A DNA stretch of 16,235 nucleotides, taken from NCBI GenBank assembly GCA_963625295.1, contig CAVFTC010000042.1, forward strand, positions 1-16,235, given 5' to 3'. The notes below the pieces were generated by a model. That model worked only from the letters and a program-made list of their open reading frames with translations. It did no database searches and had not been told where the DNA came from. Shown here piece by piece: positions 1 to 7,176 of the stretch (positions are counted from its first letter, which is position 1; every line of letters begins with the position of its first letter). The stretch is from CAG-488 sp963625295 (GTDB lineage Bacteria > Bacillota > Clostridia > Oscillospirales > Acutalibacteraceae). Made by a program: the position numbers and the translations under genes.

Positions 1-57
1 CCTGACGAAAAATCTTACTGCGCAATTCGCACACCCCAATTGTGCGGTATTGCCTAA
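1..57 (-). repeat. Right-hand part of a MITE-like palindromic repeat, cut by the window edge
   Basis: This is one end of the repeat family seen complete at 7173-7341 and 12492-12660. It matches the right-hand third of the 7173 copy nearly base for base (CCTGACGAAAAATCTTACTG at the left, GTGCGGTATTGCC at the right). It ends at GCCTAA, one T shorter than the GCCTTAA of the two full copies. The rest lies outside the window. It comes 22 bases before the first gene, so it may form part of that gene's 5' region. Confidence 0.85.
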
Positions 58-79
58 ATTGAAAGATGGTTAATCGGGA

Positions 80-529
80 ATGAATAATTTTATGCAAAAG
101 CTTTACAACTTCATGTACGGCAGATACGGTCTTGACAAATTGACCGGATTTTTGATTTTACTGAATCTTTTGCTCAACGGAATCGGTTCGTTCATGCGAA
201 ACCGTATAGCTTATTATATTTTCTATGTTTTGGCTCTTGCTGTTTTCGGCTTTGCGGTGTTCCGTGTGCTGTCGAAAAATATCGAAAAGCGTCGCCGTGA
301 GGGCGAATGGTTTGATAATCTGCTCGTCAGAACCAATTATACCGATAATTTCAGAAAAATGAAGCGCTGGTTCAAAAGGCAGGGCTTGAGATTCAAGTAT
401 ATAAAAACTCACAGGTTCAGAGTTTGCCCGAACTGCGGCGAGAATCTGCGCCTTTCAAAAAAAAGGGGCAAGCGAAGCATAACCTGCCCAATCTGCGGGA
501 ATAAATTCGATATTCATATTTGGTTTTGA
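80..529 (+). CDS. Small membrane protein with C-terminal zinc ribbon
   Basis: The 149-residue protein has two hydrophobic stretches, about residues 21-38 and 43-63, which are probable membrane segments. A strongly basic region follows (many K/R at 64-130). The C-terminus is a zinc ribbon with the pairs C116-P-N-C119 and C136-P-I-C139, each followed by G. The likely topology is a membrane hairpin with a cytoplasmic zinc ribbon. No specific family function is recognised. The start is uncertain: ATG at 80 has only GGGA directly before it, and a second in-frame ATG at 92 is better spaced from that same GGGA. It is the first gene of a tight cluster, 12 bases upstream of the DUF5685 gene, so a shared transcript is likely. 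No promoter is visible; a repeat element lies immediately upstream. Confidence 0.75.
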   Translation: MNNFMQKLYNFMYGRYGLDKLTGFLILLNLLLNGIGSFMRNRIAYYIFYVLALAVFGFAVFRVLSKNIEKRRREGEWFDNLLVRTNYTDNFRKMKRWFKRQGLRFKYIKTHRFRVCPNCGENLRLSKKRGKRSITCPICGNKFDIHIWF

Positions 530-541
530 GGAAGTGGACTT

Positions 542-1399
542 TTGCTTGGCTATGTCAGGGCATACAGACCCGAAATGAAATTTAAAGATTATGATATGTA
601 CAAGGGCGTTTACTGCTCACTTTGCAAGTCGATCGGCAGGCGTTACGGGCTGATTGCAAGGCTTACGCTTTCGTATGATTTTACCTTTCTTGCAATTCTC
701 AGAATGGCGGTCAGGAAGAACAGGGTTTGCATGAAAAAATCGCATTGCTCGTTTAACCCGATAAAAAAATGCTACGACTGCTCCGGCAGCAGCGTTGACA
801 TTGCATATACCGCCGATGTTTCAATGCTCACATTCTACTATAAGATAAAGGACAATATTGCCGACAGCAAATTTTTCAAAAAATTGCTTTGCAAAATGCT
901 GCTGCCTTATGCTAACCATATATATAAAAAGGCAAAGAAAAACAATCCCGTGATTGCCGAAAAATTAGGCAGGCTGATGGAGGCTCAGGCTGAGGCGGAA
1001 AAAAGGAACGCAGGCGTTGACGAGGCGGCGGATGCAAGCGCAAAAATGCTTGCCGAAATGCTCTCGACCGACATTGAATCGTCCGACAATGCGGCGCTGA
1101 ACCGTGTCGGGTATTATCTCGGCCGTTGGGTTTACCTTATCGATGCGGTCGATGACTGCGGCGACGACATCAAATCGGGAAGCTTCAATCCGCTGAAAAG
1201 ACGATATAATTTGCCCGATTTTAAAACAAATTGCGAGAGAATGCTGTCGCTTACCGTCGGAGAAGCGATAAATAATTTTAACAAGCTGAAAATTTACAGA
1301 TTTTATGATATAATAGACAATGTTCTTATCTACGGAACGGAATGTTCCGCAAAAAAAGTAATATACAAGGAGGTTGAAGGTTGTGAAAAATCCGTATGA
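542..1399 (+). CDS. DUF5685 family protein
   Basis: The 285-residue protein starts at TTG, 7 bases after GAGGAAG at 528-534. Its N-terminus (MLGYVRAYRPEM) and the following Y-C-S-L-C-K segment are typical of DUF5685, a family of Firmicutes proteins without assigned activity. Visible features are Cys25/Cys28, a second Cys group (63, 69, 77, 80) and an acidic motif D201-x-x-D-D-C-G-D-D209 followed by K-S-G-S-F-N-P. That motif recalls the Asp-rich metal-binding motifs of all-helical isoprenoid-synthase-like folds, but this is only a resemblance. The Cys pairs could bind metal. It overlaps the next gene by 17 bases, which suggests translational coupling. Family assignment is fairly sure; function is unknown. 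Confidence 0.8.
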   Translation: MLGYVRAYRPEMKFKDYDMYKGVYCSLCKSIGRRYGLIARLTLSYDFTFLAILRMAVRKNRVCMKKSHCSFNPIKKCYDCSGSSVDIAYTADVSMLTFYYKIKDNIADSKFFKKLLCKMLLPYANHIYKKAKKNNPVIAEKLGRLMEAQAEAEKRNAGVDEAADASAKMLAEMLSTDIESSDNAALNRVGYYLGRWVYLIDAVDDCGDDIKSGSFNPLKRRYNLPDFKTNCERMLSLTVGEAINNFNKLKIYRFYDIIDNVLIYGTECSAKKVIYKEVEGCEKSV

Positions 1400-1976
1400 A
1401 GTGCTCGGCGTTACGGCTGCGGCAGGAATGGACGAGATCAAAAGAGCATACCGTGACAAAGCTCGCCAATTCAGCGAGGATCAGGCGAAAATGAACGAGC
1501 TGAACGAAGCCTATGATTTCATTATCAATAATTTCAACTCAAGCAAAAGCAGCGCATCATATGCCGATCCCGGCTTCGGCGCAAATGCGGCAACCGGACA
1601 AACCTCCGAATTCGGCGATATAAGGGCGAAGCTCAACAGCGGCAGGATCGACGATGCGGAAATGCTGCTCGACGGCATTCCGTATCAGCGCAGGAATGCC
1701 GAATGGTATTATCTCAAGGGCACGATCCAGCACCGCAAGGGCTGGCTTGAAAGCGCATTGGAAAGCTTTAAAAAAGCGAGAGACATGGAGCCGGGTAATT
1801 CCGAGTACGAGGCGGCATACAATCAGCTTGAGCGTGAGTCGAAGGGCAATTTCAGACGAAGCAGACAGAATGACGATAATGACGGCTGCTGCAGTCCGTG
1901 TAACATCTGCTCGTCGCTTATGTGTGCGGATTGCTGCTGCGAGTGTATGGGCGGCGACCTTATAAGATGCTGCTGA
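1383..1976 (+). CDS. J-domain-like protein without HPD, with TPR-like middle and Cys-rich tail
   Basis: GTG at 1383 is chosen as start because AAGGAGG at 1367-1373 ends 9 bases before it; the in-frame TTG at 1374 directly abuts that site. The product is 197 residues. Residues 2-48 look like a J domain (NPYEVLGV, helix EIKRAYRDKARQF, then NELNEAYDFI). The loop that should hold the catalytic HPD tripeptide is shortened to about SEDQAK, so HPD is missing and DnaK stimulation is unlikely. Residues around 80-155 contain a TPR-like helical pair (WYYLKGTIQHRKGWLESALESF begins near 108). The last 29 residues hold 11 cysteines, ending CMGGDLIRCC, a possible metal or Fe-S site or a lipidation region. 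It is co-transcribed with the DUF5685 gene and the following membrane protein. Confidence 0.8.
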   Translation: MKNPYEVLGVTAAAGMDEIKRAYRDKARQFSEDQAKMNELNEAYDFIINNFNSSKSSASYADPGFGANAATGQTSEFGDIRAKLNSGRIDDAEMLLDGIPYQRRNAEWYYLKGTIQHRKGWLESALESFKKARDMEPGNSEYEAAYNQLERESKGNFRRSRQNDDNDGCCSPCNICSSLMCADCCCECMGGDLIRCC

Positions 1977-1986
1977 CGGTGATAAT

Positions 1987-2523
1987 ATGAAAAATACGGT
2001 AAAAACAGCTCTGGGCGGAATGTGCATAGGTCTTTCGGCGGCGTTGATGATGCTTGCGTCGGTCATTCCGTTTTTGACATATGCTATACCTGCGCTTGCA
2101 GCGATTCTTGTAATGTTCATGCGCATTGAGTGCGATTGGAAATGGGCGTTTGGTGTTTACGCCGGCACGGCGATAGTCAGCGCACTTGTCGTTCCCGAAA
2201 AGGAAGCGGTGGCGATTTATATAGCGCTGATAGGTTATTATCCGCTGCTTAAGCTTCTTTTTGACAAGCTGCCGAAGATTGTCGGCTATATCGTAAAGGC
2301 GGTGTTCTTCGTCGGAGTTATCGTTGCGACATACTATATAATAATGCATGTTTTCGGCATCTCGACCGAGCTTTTGGAGGAAACTCAGGGATTTATGATT
2401 CCGCTGCTCGTCGTTCTCGGGCTTGTCGCATTCATAATGTATGACATTGCGATTGAAAAGCTCGAAATAGCCTACTACAGAAAATGGCAAAAGCAATTCA
2501 GAAAATTATTTAGGAAGCACTGA
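1987..2523 (+). CDS. Multi-pass membrane protein resembling ECF-type S components
   Basis: The 178-residue protein is very hydrophobic, with about five to six likely membrane segments (roughly residues 8-30, 32-45, 53-70, 74-90, 100-125 and 135-158) and a short basic C-terminus. The segments IPFLTYAIPALA and VVPEKEAVAIYIALIGYYPLLK are typical of a family of small Firmicutes membrane proteins that resemble the substrate-binding (S) subunits of ECF vitamin transporters. No ligand can be named. A GGTGAT stretch at 1978-1983 lies just before the ATG at 1987, a weak ribosome binding site, so coupling to the J-like gene 10 bases upstream is likely. The stop codon lies inside the operon terminator. 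Confidence 0.65.
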   Translation: MKNTVKTALGGMCIGLSAALMMLASVIPFLTYAIPALAAILVMFMRIECDWKWAFGVYAGTAIVSALVVPEKEAVAIYIALIGYYPLLKLLFDKLPKIVGYIVKAVFFVGVIVATYYIIMHVFGISTELLEETQGFMIPLLVVLGLVAFIMYDIAIEKLEIAYYRKWQKQFRKLFRKH

Positions 2524-2541
2524 TTTTTCGGTGCTTCTTTT
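2514..2541 (+). terminator. Intrinsic terminator ending the first operon
   Basis: Stem GAAGCAC (2514-2520) pairs with GTGCTTC (2531-2537) across a 10-base loop and runs into TTTT. It begins within the last codons of the membrane-protein gene. Confidence 0.75.
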
Positions 2542-2589
2542 CATATGCACCGACTTGTCCGCATATATTTTTTTCGGGAGGAATGAACA

Positions 2590-3546
2590 ATGAGAAAATA
2601 TATGCTGCTTTGCTCGGTGCTGATGGCGGCAATGATAATTCTGCCGCTGACAACAATGGAAAAGCCCCGAAAAACAATAATCGTTGACGAAAAAACAGTT
2701 GCCGAGGCGGAAAACGGAGTCATAAGCGTTATGAAAAGCGAGAGCGGAAAGGTCGAAAAAACCGATATAAAGGAATACACCGTCGGAGCATTGGCGGCGG
2801 AAATGAGCATGGAAAGCCATGACGAGGCTCTCAAGGCGCAGGCGGTTGCGTGCTACACCTACGCTCTTTATTGCAAGGAAAAGGGAAACAGGGACGACCT
2901 TAACGGAGCTGATATTTCGGACGATTCCAAGGCTTATCAAGGCTACCTAAACAAGGACGCAAGGAAAAAGAAGTGGGGCGACAAGTATGACGAATACGAG
3001 AAAAAGGCGGAAAAGCTTGTCGAGGAGGTGCTCGGCAAAAGGATGACCTATGACGGAATCTCGATTTTGGCGGCGTATCACGACATTTGCAGTGGCAAAA
3101 CCGAGAGCGCAAAAACCGTTTGGGGCGAGGATATTGCATACCTTCGTTCCGTCACGAGCGACGGCGACAGGCTTTCACCGGATTACGAAAATGTGCTCGG
3201 CCTTGATGAAGAAAAATTTCGAGCGGCAATTCAGATGATTGACGGAATCAAGCTGCCGGAGAACAGCGAAAAATGGATCGGAAAGGTTGACAAAACCGAC
3301 ACGGGCTTTGTCAATTCCGTTGAGATAGGCGGCGCAAAGGTTGACGGCGGCGACATCAAAAAAGCACTCGGACTTTCAAGCAGAAATTTTACAATAACCT
3401 ACAAGGACGGCAAATTCACGGTCAGGACTGTCGGAAACGGACATATGGTCGGCATGAGCCAATACGGAGCGGACTATATGGCTCGCCAAGGGTCTGGCTG
3501 GCAGGAGATATTGAAGCATTACTATACAGGCATAAAAATTGAGTGA
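2590..3546 (+). CDS. spoIID: SpoIID/LytB-domain protein, likely peptidoglycan lytic transglycosylase
   Basis: This 318-residue protein starts at ATG 2590 after GGGAGGAA (2576-2583). Residues 4-22 form an N-terminal membrane anchor or uncleaved signal. The SpoIID signatures follow: EYTVGALAAEMS (62-73, with E71 at the position of the family's catalytic Glu), EALKAQAVACYTYAL (79-93), AYHDICSGKT (162-171), VWGEDIAYLRSV and the C-terminal GHMVGMSQYGA (284-294). In the family, SpoIID acts with SpoIIP and SpoIIM to degrade septal peptidoglycan during engulfment of the forespore; its length is close to the usual ~340. The last motif has M where G is usual after the His (GHG). A more general SpoIID-like wall protein is the alternative. 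It stands alone between a terminator and the ferredoxin promoter. Confidence 0.85.
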   Translation: MRKYMLLCSVLMAAMIILPLTTMEKPRKTIIVDEKTVAEAENGVISVMKSESGKVEKTDIKEYTVGALAAEMSMESHDEALKAQAVACYTYALYCKEKGNRDDLNGADISDDSKAYQGYLNKDARKKKWGDKYDEYEKKAEKLVEEVLGKRMTYDGISILAAYHDICSGKTESAKTVWGEDIAYLRSVTSDGDRLSPDYENVLGLDEEKFRAAIQMIDGIKLPENSEKWIGKVDKTDTGFVNSVEIGGAKVDGGDIKKALGLSSRNFTITYKDGKFTVRTVGNGHMVGMSQYGADYMARQGSGWQEILKHYYTGIKIE

Positions 3547-3581
3547 AAAATATTTTCCATGAAAATAATTTGTAAAAGCCC

Positions 3582-3609
3582 TTGCTTTTTTGCAGGAATA
3601 TGTTACAAT
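3582..3609 (+). promoter_or_regulatory. Sigma-A promoter of the ferredoxin gene
   Basis: TTGCTT (3582-3587), a 16-base spacer and TACAAT (3604-3609) lie 33 bases before the ferredoxin start codon. Confidence 0.65.
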
Positions 3610-3642
3610 AAAGTCAAATCAACCAGCAAGGAGGTAACAACA

Positions 3643-3813
3643 ATGGCTTTTAAGATTACAGATGACTGCATCGCTTGCGGTGCTTGCGAGGCTGAGTGCC
3701 CGGTAGGCGCTATTTCCGAAGGCGACGGCAAGTATGAGATCGACGCTGATGCTTGTGCATCCTGCGGCGCTTGTGCCGATGTTTGCCCGGTCGGAGCTCC
3801 GACAGAGGAATAA
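3643..3813 (+). CDS. 2[4Fe-4S] clostridial-type ferredoxin
   Basis: The 56-residue protein holds two copies of the cluster motif CxxCxxCxxxCP: CIACGACEAECPVGAI and CASCGACADVCPVGAP, each followed by the expected Val-Gly. This is the low-potential electron carrier of anaerobic fermentative metabolism, serving partners such as pyruvate:ferredoxin oxidoreductase and hydrogenases. The start at ATG 3643 is clear because AAGGAGG (3628-3634) is 8 bases upstream; an in-frame upstream extension to 3559 would include the promoter and is not used. The length is that of the classic clostridial ferredoxin. It is monocistronic, with its own promoter upstream and a strong terminator downstream. Confidence 0.97.
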   Translation: MAFKITDDCIACGACEAECPVGAISEGDGKYEIDADACASCGACADVCPVGAPTEE

Positions 3814-3835
3814 TTAAAGCTTTGTGATGTTTGAC

Positions 3836-3872
3836 GAAGCGGTTGAAATCATTCCACAATGTGATTCGCTTC
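3836..3872 (+). other. Hairpin in the ferredoxin 3' untranslated region
   Basis: GAAGCG (3836-3841) pairs with CGCTTC (3867-3872), with an inner AATCA/TGATT pairing. There is no U-run, so it is more likely an mRNA 3'-end structure than a terminator. Confidence 0.45.
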
Positions 3873-3896
3873 AAAAGCATAATAAAAGATCAAAGA

Positions 3897-3935
3897 CGCC
3901 GTGCGTATCAAAAGGGGTACGCACGGCGATTTTTG
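3897..3935 (+). terminator. Strong intrinsic terminator after ferredoxin
   Basis: CGCCGTGCGTA (3897-3907) pairs perfectly with TACGCACGGCG (3918-3928), an 11-bp GC-rich stem with a 10-base loop, followed by ATTTTT. On the other strand it could also stop the converging ATPase transcript, but the U-tract there is weak. Confidence 0.9.
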
Positions 3936-4030
3936 GTACCGAACAATTGAGGAAATCTTGACGAGATTTCATATGACAGCGTAACAGCAACAATGAGCGA
4001 TGCTTTGCGATATTTTGAGTATTCTTTTTT

Positions 4031-4096
4031 TGACGGAAACAGATTCAACGGTTACCGAACAAGGCGTGCGCCTCAATTTGTGCGGTGTTGCCTTAG
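4031..4096 (+). repeat. Degenerate right-hand fragment of the MITE-like repeat
   Basis: TGACGGAAACAGATTCAA, then GCGTGCGCCTCAATTTGTGCGG and GTTGCCTTA, match the right end of the 12492 copy except for an 11-base insertion after TTCAA. A very diverged left end may start near 3935 (TACCGAACAATTGAGG resembles TACCGCACAATTGGGG), but the middle no longer matches. The repeat ends one base from the stop codon of the ATPase on the - strand. Confidence 0.7.
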
Positions 4097-5386
4097 TTAC
4101 AATTCAAGGGAATTTTCATTCAGCAGGAACTCATAAAGTCCGAGATGAAGTATTCCATCTTCATCTGTCCAAGGCTTCATTGAGGTCTTGCTGATAATTA
4201 TCTTCTTGAAGAAATCCTTGGTGTTCTTCAAAGGTCTGAGTTCGGTTTCAAGTTTTGACGGTTCTGAAACATTCAATGCGGATTGAATATAGTATTTTTT
4301 AGAACCCTTGTTTACTACAAAATCTATCTCGCACTGTTTTTTCGACCTTTTTCCTGCACTCGCTTCCACAATCTCTACAACACCGACATCAACGGAATAC
4401 TCTCGGCACAGAAGTTCATTGTATATAATGTTCTCCATTATGTGCGTTTCTTCCTGCTGCCTGAAATTAAGTCTTGCGTTACGAAGTCCGATGTCGGTGC
4501 AATAATACTTTGACGGGTATTCAAAATACTTTTTGCCTTTTACATCGTATCGTTTCGCATTGCTGAACAGGAACGACTCAATTAGATAATTCAGATAGTT
4601 GGAAACGGTTGTACCTGAAACCTTAATGTTTTTTACCGTCTGCAAGGTATTTGATATTTTGCTTGCATTGGTAAGCGAACCGACAGAAGAACAAAGGTCA
4701 TCCGTTAATTCACTGAGCACATCAGGCAACTCAATATCATAACGCTCTACAATGTCTTTGAAATAAACCTCGGTGAAAAGAGTGTGCAAATAGTTCATCT
4801 TCTCCGCATCGCTCTTTTTTGTTAAAACAAGCGGCATACCACCGTACAAAGCGTATTCCTCATAGGCGTCGGATTTATCTCCGCCCACAAAGGAATAATA
4901 CTCTTTGAAAGAGATGGGGTAAACTTTAACCTCATCACCTCTGCCACGAAAGGCAGTCAGTACATCTTTCGTGAGCATTTTTGAATTACTGCCTGTTACA
5001 TAAATGTCAACATTGCGAAGCCGCATAAGACCGTTGAGTACATTGTAAAGCCTAATGTTCTCAGGGTTTTTAAGTTCATCCTTTGTGATTGCGTACTGCA
5101 CCTCATCAATGAGAATATAGTACATATCTGAGTTCACGATTTTCCCACGAATATATTTCGACAGTTCATCGGGATCACGGTACTTCACAAAGGTATCATC
5201 ATCCAAGGCAATCGTAATGATCTGTTCTTCTTTTACACCGCTTTCAATCAGATAATCGTAAAACAGATTGAACAGCAGAAAGCTCTTACCGCATCTTCTG
5301 ATTCCGGTAATGACCTTAATCAGTCCGTTTTCTTTTCTGTCAATAATTCTGTTAAGATATTCGTCACGCTTAATAATGTTCTGCAT
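4097..5386 (-). CDS. AAA_14 / DUF4143 family ATPase
   Basis: The 429-residue protein has the layout of the common AAA_14-DUF4143 ATPases. Walker A is GIRRCGKS (28-35), Walker B ILIDEVQ (91-97) and the sensor region VTGSNSKML (130-138). A winged-helix-like stretch in the middle (SKISNTLQTV, VSNYLNYLIES) precedes a C-terminal PD-(D/E)xK-like remnant (CEIDFVVNKGSKKYYIQ). The biological role of this family is not settled. GGAGGG (5392-5397 on the - strand) precedes ATG at 5386. The gene is monocistronic, points against its neighbours and is more AT-rich, so gain by transfer is plausible. Its promoter lies between two hairpin repeats, which suggests its own regulation. Family is sure; role is unknown. 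Confidence 0.9.
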   Translation of the reverse strand: MQNIIKRDEYLNRIIDRKENGLIKVITGIRRCGKSFLLFNLFYDYLIESGVKEEQIITIALDDDTFVKYRDPDELSKYIRGKIVNSDMYYILIDEVQYAITKDELKNPENIRLYNVLNGLMRLRNVDIYVTGSNSKMLTKDVLTAFRGRGDEVKVYPISFKEYYSFVGGDKSDAYEEYALYGGMPLVLTKKSDAEKMNYLHTLFTEVYFKDIVERYDIELPDVLSELTDDLCSSVGSLTNASKISNTLQTVKNIKVSGTTVSNYLNYLIESFLFSNAKRYDVKGKKYFEYPSKYYCTDIGLRNARLNFRQQEETHIMENIIYNELLCREYSVDVGVVEIVEASAGKRSKKQCEIDFVVNKGSKKYYIQSALNVSEPSKLETELRPLKNTKDFFKKIIISKTSMKPWTDEDGILHLGLYEFLLNENSLEL

Positions 5387-5397
5387 TGTAGCCCTCC

Positions 5398-5511
5398 ACT
5401 CACTTAAAACTTACGGGTATTTTTCCCTGACTTTCAAGTATAGTATACCACCGCTTTTGCAAAATATCAAGCGCTCACTTGAAACTTAGGTGCATTTTCA
5501 CCTAAGTTCTC
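5398..5511 (-). promoter_or_regulatory. Two imperfect hairpin-forming direct repeats around the ATPase promoter
   Basis: Read on the - strand, an upstream copy (5511-5473) contains AACTTAGGTG, AAAAT, GCACCTAAGTT and then TCAAGTGAG. A downstream copy (5437-5398) contains GTCAGGG, AAAAATA, CCCGTAAGTTT and then TAAGTGAG. Both share the TAAGTTTnAAGTGAG tail and internal dyad symmetry. The promoter lies between them and the downstream copy ends at the ribosome binding site. They look like paired operators; the upstream one is not transcribed, so it must act as DNA. Confidence 0.6.
5442..5470 (-). promoter_or_regulatory. Sigma-A promoter of the ATPase gene
   Basis: On the - strand TTGATA (5470-5465), a 17-base spacer and TATACT (5447-5442) give a near-consensus promoter about 56 bases before the start codon. 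Confidence 0.75.
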
Positions 5512-5560
5512 ATCAAAGTCCCGCTACAGAATAAAATAATTAAAAACAGAGTTGTTCCCT

Positions 5561-5589
5561 TTGACACGGCGCTGTTTACATTGTATAAT
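5561..5589 (+). promoter_or_regulatory. Consensus sigma-A promoter of trmN6-rsmI
   Basis: TTGACA (5561-5566), exactly 17 bases, then TATAAT (5584-5589): a perfect consensus match. Transcription would start near 5596, which excludes upstream in-frame starts for trmN6 and makes ATG 5597 nearly leaderless. Confidence 0.9.
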
Positions 5590-5623
5590 ATACACTATGA
5601 TTATCGAAACAAGGGGCGATGCT

Positions 5624-6358
5624 ATGTCCGACTTAAAATATGAATCTCTCGGCTCGGGCATATATGTTGCCGTATCAAAGGAGCATACATTCGGCACGGA
5701 CGCTGTTCTGCTTGCCGACTTTGCTTCGCCGAAGCGTAATGAAAAAGCCTGCGATCTCGGCACGGGCTGTGGAATAATCCCGATGCTTTGGTGCAGGAAC
5801 AACTGCGCCGGGGAGATAACCGCCGTTGAATTGCAGGAGCAGGGCTATATGCAGACCTGCTGCTCTGTTCGCAAAAGCTCGGTCGAAGAAAAGGTCAGAC
5901 CGATAAATCATGACCTCAAGGATATAAAGTCGATTTTGCCACACGCCTCAATGGATATCGTGACGATGAATCCTCCGTACAAGGCGGCTAACAGCGGAAT
6001 AAAAAGCGTTGCGCCTGCCGAGCTTATTGCAAGGCATGAGGTGGAATGTAAGCTTGACGATATTTGCCGTGCTGCGGCATATCTGCTGAATTTCGGCGGA
6101 CGGCTCTGTATGTGCAATCGCCCTGAAAGGCTCAGCGACACGATCATCGCAATGAAGAACAGCGGCATTGAGCCGAAGCGGCTTCGCCTTGTTGCAAAAA
6201 CGCCGTACACCCGTCCGTGGCTCTTTCTCATAGAGGGGAGAAAGGGTGGAAAACCGTTCATGAATGTCGATCCGCTTTTGATAATGTACGGTGAGGATGG
6301 CGAGCTTTCAAAGGAAGTAACCGATATTTACGGTGAGTATAAGGAGAACATTAAATGA
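5624..6358 (+). CDS. trmN6: tRNA1(Val) (adenine-N6)-methyltransferase-like protein
   Basis: The 244-residue class I SAM-dependent methyltransferase uses ATG 5624, 7 bases after AAGGGG (5611-5616). The SAM-binding motif is DLGTGCG (44-50) and the N6-adenine methylation motif is NPPY (116-119). The N-terminal segment (GIYVAVSKEHTFGTDAVLLADF) is characteristic of the YfiC/TrmN6 (B. subtilis YabB) family, which modifies A37 of tRNA-Val. Members in Firmicutes commonly sit next to rsmI, as here: the stop overlaps the rsmI start as ATGA (6355-6358), indicating translational coupling. The GIY-YIG gene that lies between them in B. subtilis is absent. Substrate is inferred from the family. Confidence 0.88.
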   Translation: MSDLKYESLGSGIYVAVSKEHTFGTDAVLLADFASPKRNEKACDLGTGCGIIPMLWCRNNCAGEITAVELQEQGYMQTCCSVRKSSVEEKVRPINHDLKDIKSILPHASMDIVTMNPPYKAANSGIKSVAPAELIARHEVECKLDDICRAAAYLLNFGGRLCMCNRPERLSDTIIAMKNSGIEPKRLRLVAKTPYTRPWLFLIEGRKGGKPFMNVDPLLIMYGEDGELSKEVTDIYGEYKENIK

Positions 6359-7176
6359 GTAAGCTTTATGTTGTCGGAACTCCGATAGGCAATTTGGGGG
6401 ATTTTTCGCCCCGTGCGGTCGAAACGCTGAAAAGCGTGGATTTTATCGCCGCCGAGGATACAAGAGTGACCCTCAAGCTGCTCAACCATTTTGGCATAAA
6501 AAAGAGCCTGATGAGCTATTTTGAATATAATAAAAAAGAGCACGGCGAGGCGATAGTTCAAAGAATTCTTGCCGGGGAGAACGGCGCAATCGTGACCGAC
6601 GCAGGTATGCCTGCCATCTCCGACCCGGGCGAGGATCTCGTACGCCTTTGTCATGACAGGGGAGTGGAGGTCGAATCAGTTCCCGGACCGTGTGCTTTTT
6701 CAACTGCGCTTGCGCTTTCGGGCTTCCCGTCGGGGCGCTTCACCTTTGAGGGTTTTCTAAGCGTGAACAAGCCGAGCCGCCGTGAGCATCTTCTCTCGCT
6801 CGAAAAAGAGACAAGAACCATGCTTTTTTATGAAGCGCCGCACAAGCTGGGCGCAACTCTCCGTGACATGAACAAGGTGTTCGGCAACCGTGAAATTGCA
6901 ATAGTCCGTGAGATTACGAAAATTCACGAGGAGGTTATCCGTACCACGCTGGACGAAGCTGTTGAGAAATATGCCGACGGCAGCGTTAAGGGAGAGATCG
7001 TTCTCGTTATCAAGGGAGCAGAACACGACGCAAGCGAGGACAAAATGACCCTTGAACAGGCGATAGAATGTGCCCGTCACAGCATAGAAAACGGTATGAG
7101 CGTCAGCGAAGCGGCAAAGCAGTCGGCGAAGCTGTCGGGATTTAAAAAGGGCGATATTTACAAGGCGTTGATTTAA
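6355..7176 (+). CDS. rsmI: 16S rRNA (cytidine(1402)-2'-O)-methyltransferase
   Basis: This 273-residue protein carries the hallmarks of RsmI, a tetrapyrrole-methylase-fold enzyme that 2'-O-methylates C1402 of 16S rRNA using SAM. Visible are VVGTPIGNLGDFSPRAVETL at the N-terminus, AAEDTRVTLKLLNHFGI, VTDAGMPAISDPGEDLV, the VPGPCAFSTALALSGFP loop and FYEAPHKLGATL. Length is close to the usual 275-290. Its start overlaps the trmN6 stop, so both are made from one transcript. The TAA stop (7174-7176) lies in the TTAA at the edge of an inserted MITE-like repeat, so the element immediately follows the gene and would form the 3' end of the mRNA. Confidence 0.95.
   Translation: MSKLYVVGTPIGNLGDFSPRAVETLKSVDFIAAEDTRVTLKLLNHFGIKKSLMSYFEYNKKEHGEAIVQRILAGENGAIVTDAGMPAISDPGEDLVRLCHDRGVEVESVPGPCAFSTALALSGFPSGRFTFEGFLSVNKPSRREHLLSLEKETRTMLFYEAPHKLGATLRDMNKVFGNREIAIVREITKIHEEVIRTTLDEAVEKYADGSVKGEIVLVIKGAEHDASEDKMTLEQAIECARHSIENGMSVSEAAKQSAKLSGFKKGDIYKALI

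Noticed and set aside
1333..1349. Palindrome CGGAAC-N5-GTTCCG near the end of the DUF5685 gene
   Set aside because: Inside coding sequence with no U-run on the + strand and no promoter near it; probably incidental.
1374..1382. TTG 1374 as start of the J-like gene
   Set aside because: It directly abuts AAGGAGG; GTG 1383 has proper spacing.
965..1459. - strand 164-codon open frame
   Set aside because: Antisense shadow of the DUF5685 gene; no ribosome binding site or family likeness. Similar antisense frames elsewhere (for example 1557-2126, 10990-11877, 14342-14848) were dropped for the same reason.
2541..2589. Sporulation sigma-E promoter before the SpoIID-type gene (TCATAT, 14 bases, GCATATATT)
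   Set aside because: Spacing is plausible, but the -35 match is poor and AT-rich sequence gives such matches easily; too weak to list as a feature.
3559..3642. Longer ferredoxin start
   Set aside because: It would include the promoter and the AAGGAGG site; the 56-residue form is the standard family length.
4097..5386. ATPase as part of an antiphage system
   Set aside because: It is a lone gene of a common family with no nuclease, toxin or defence partner nearby.
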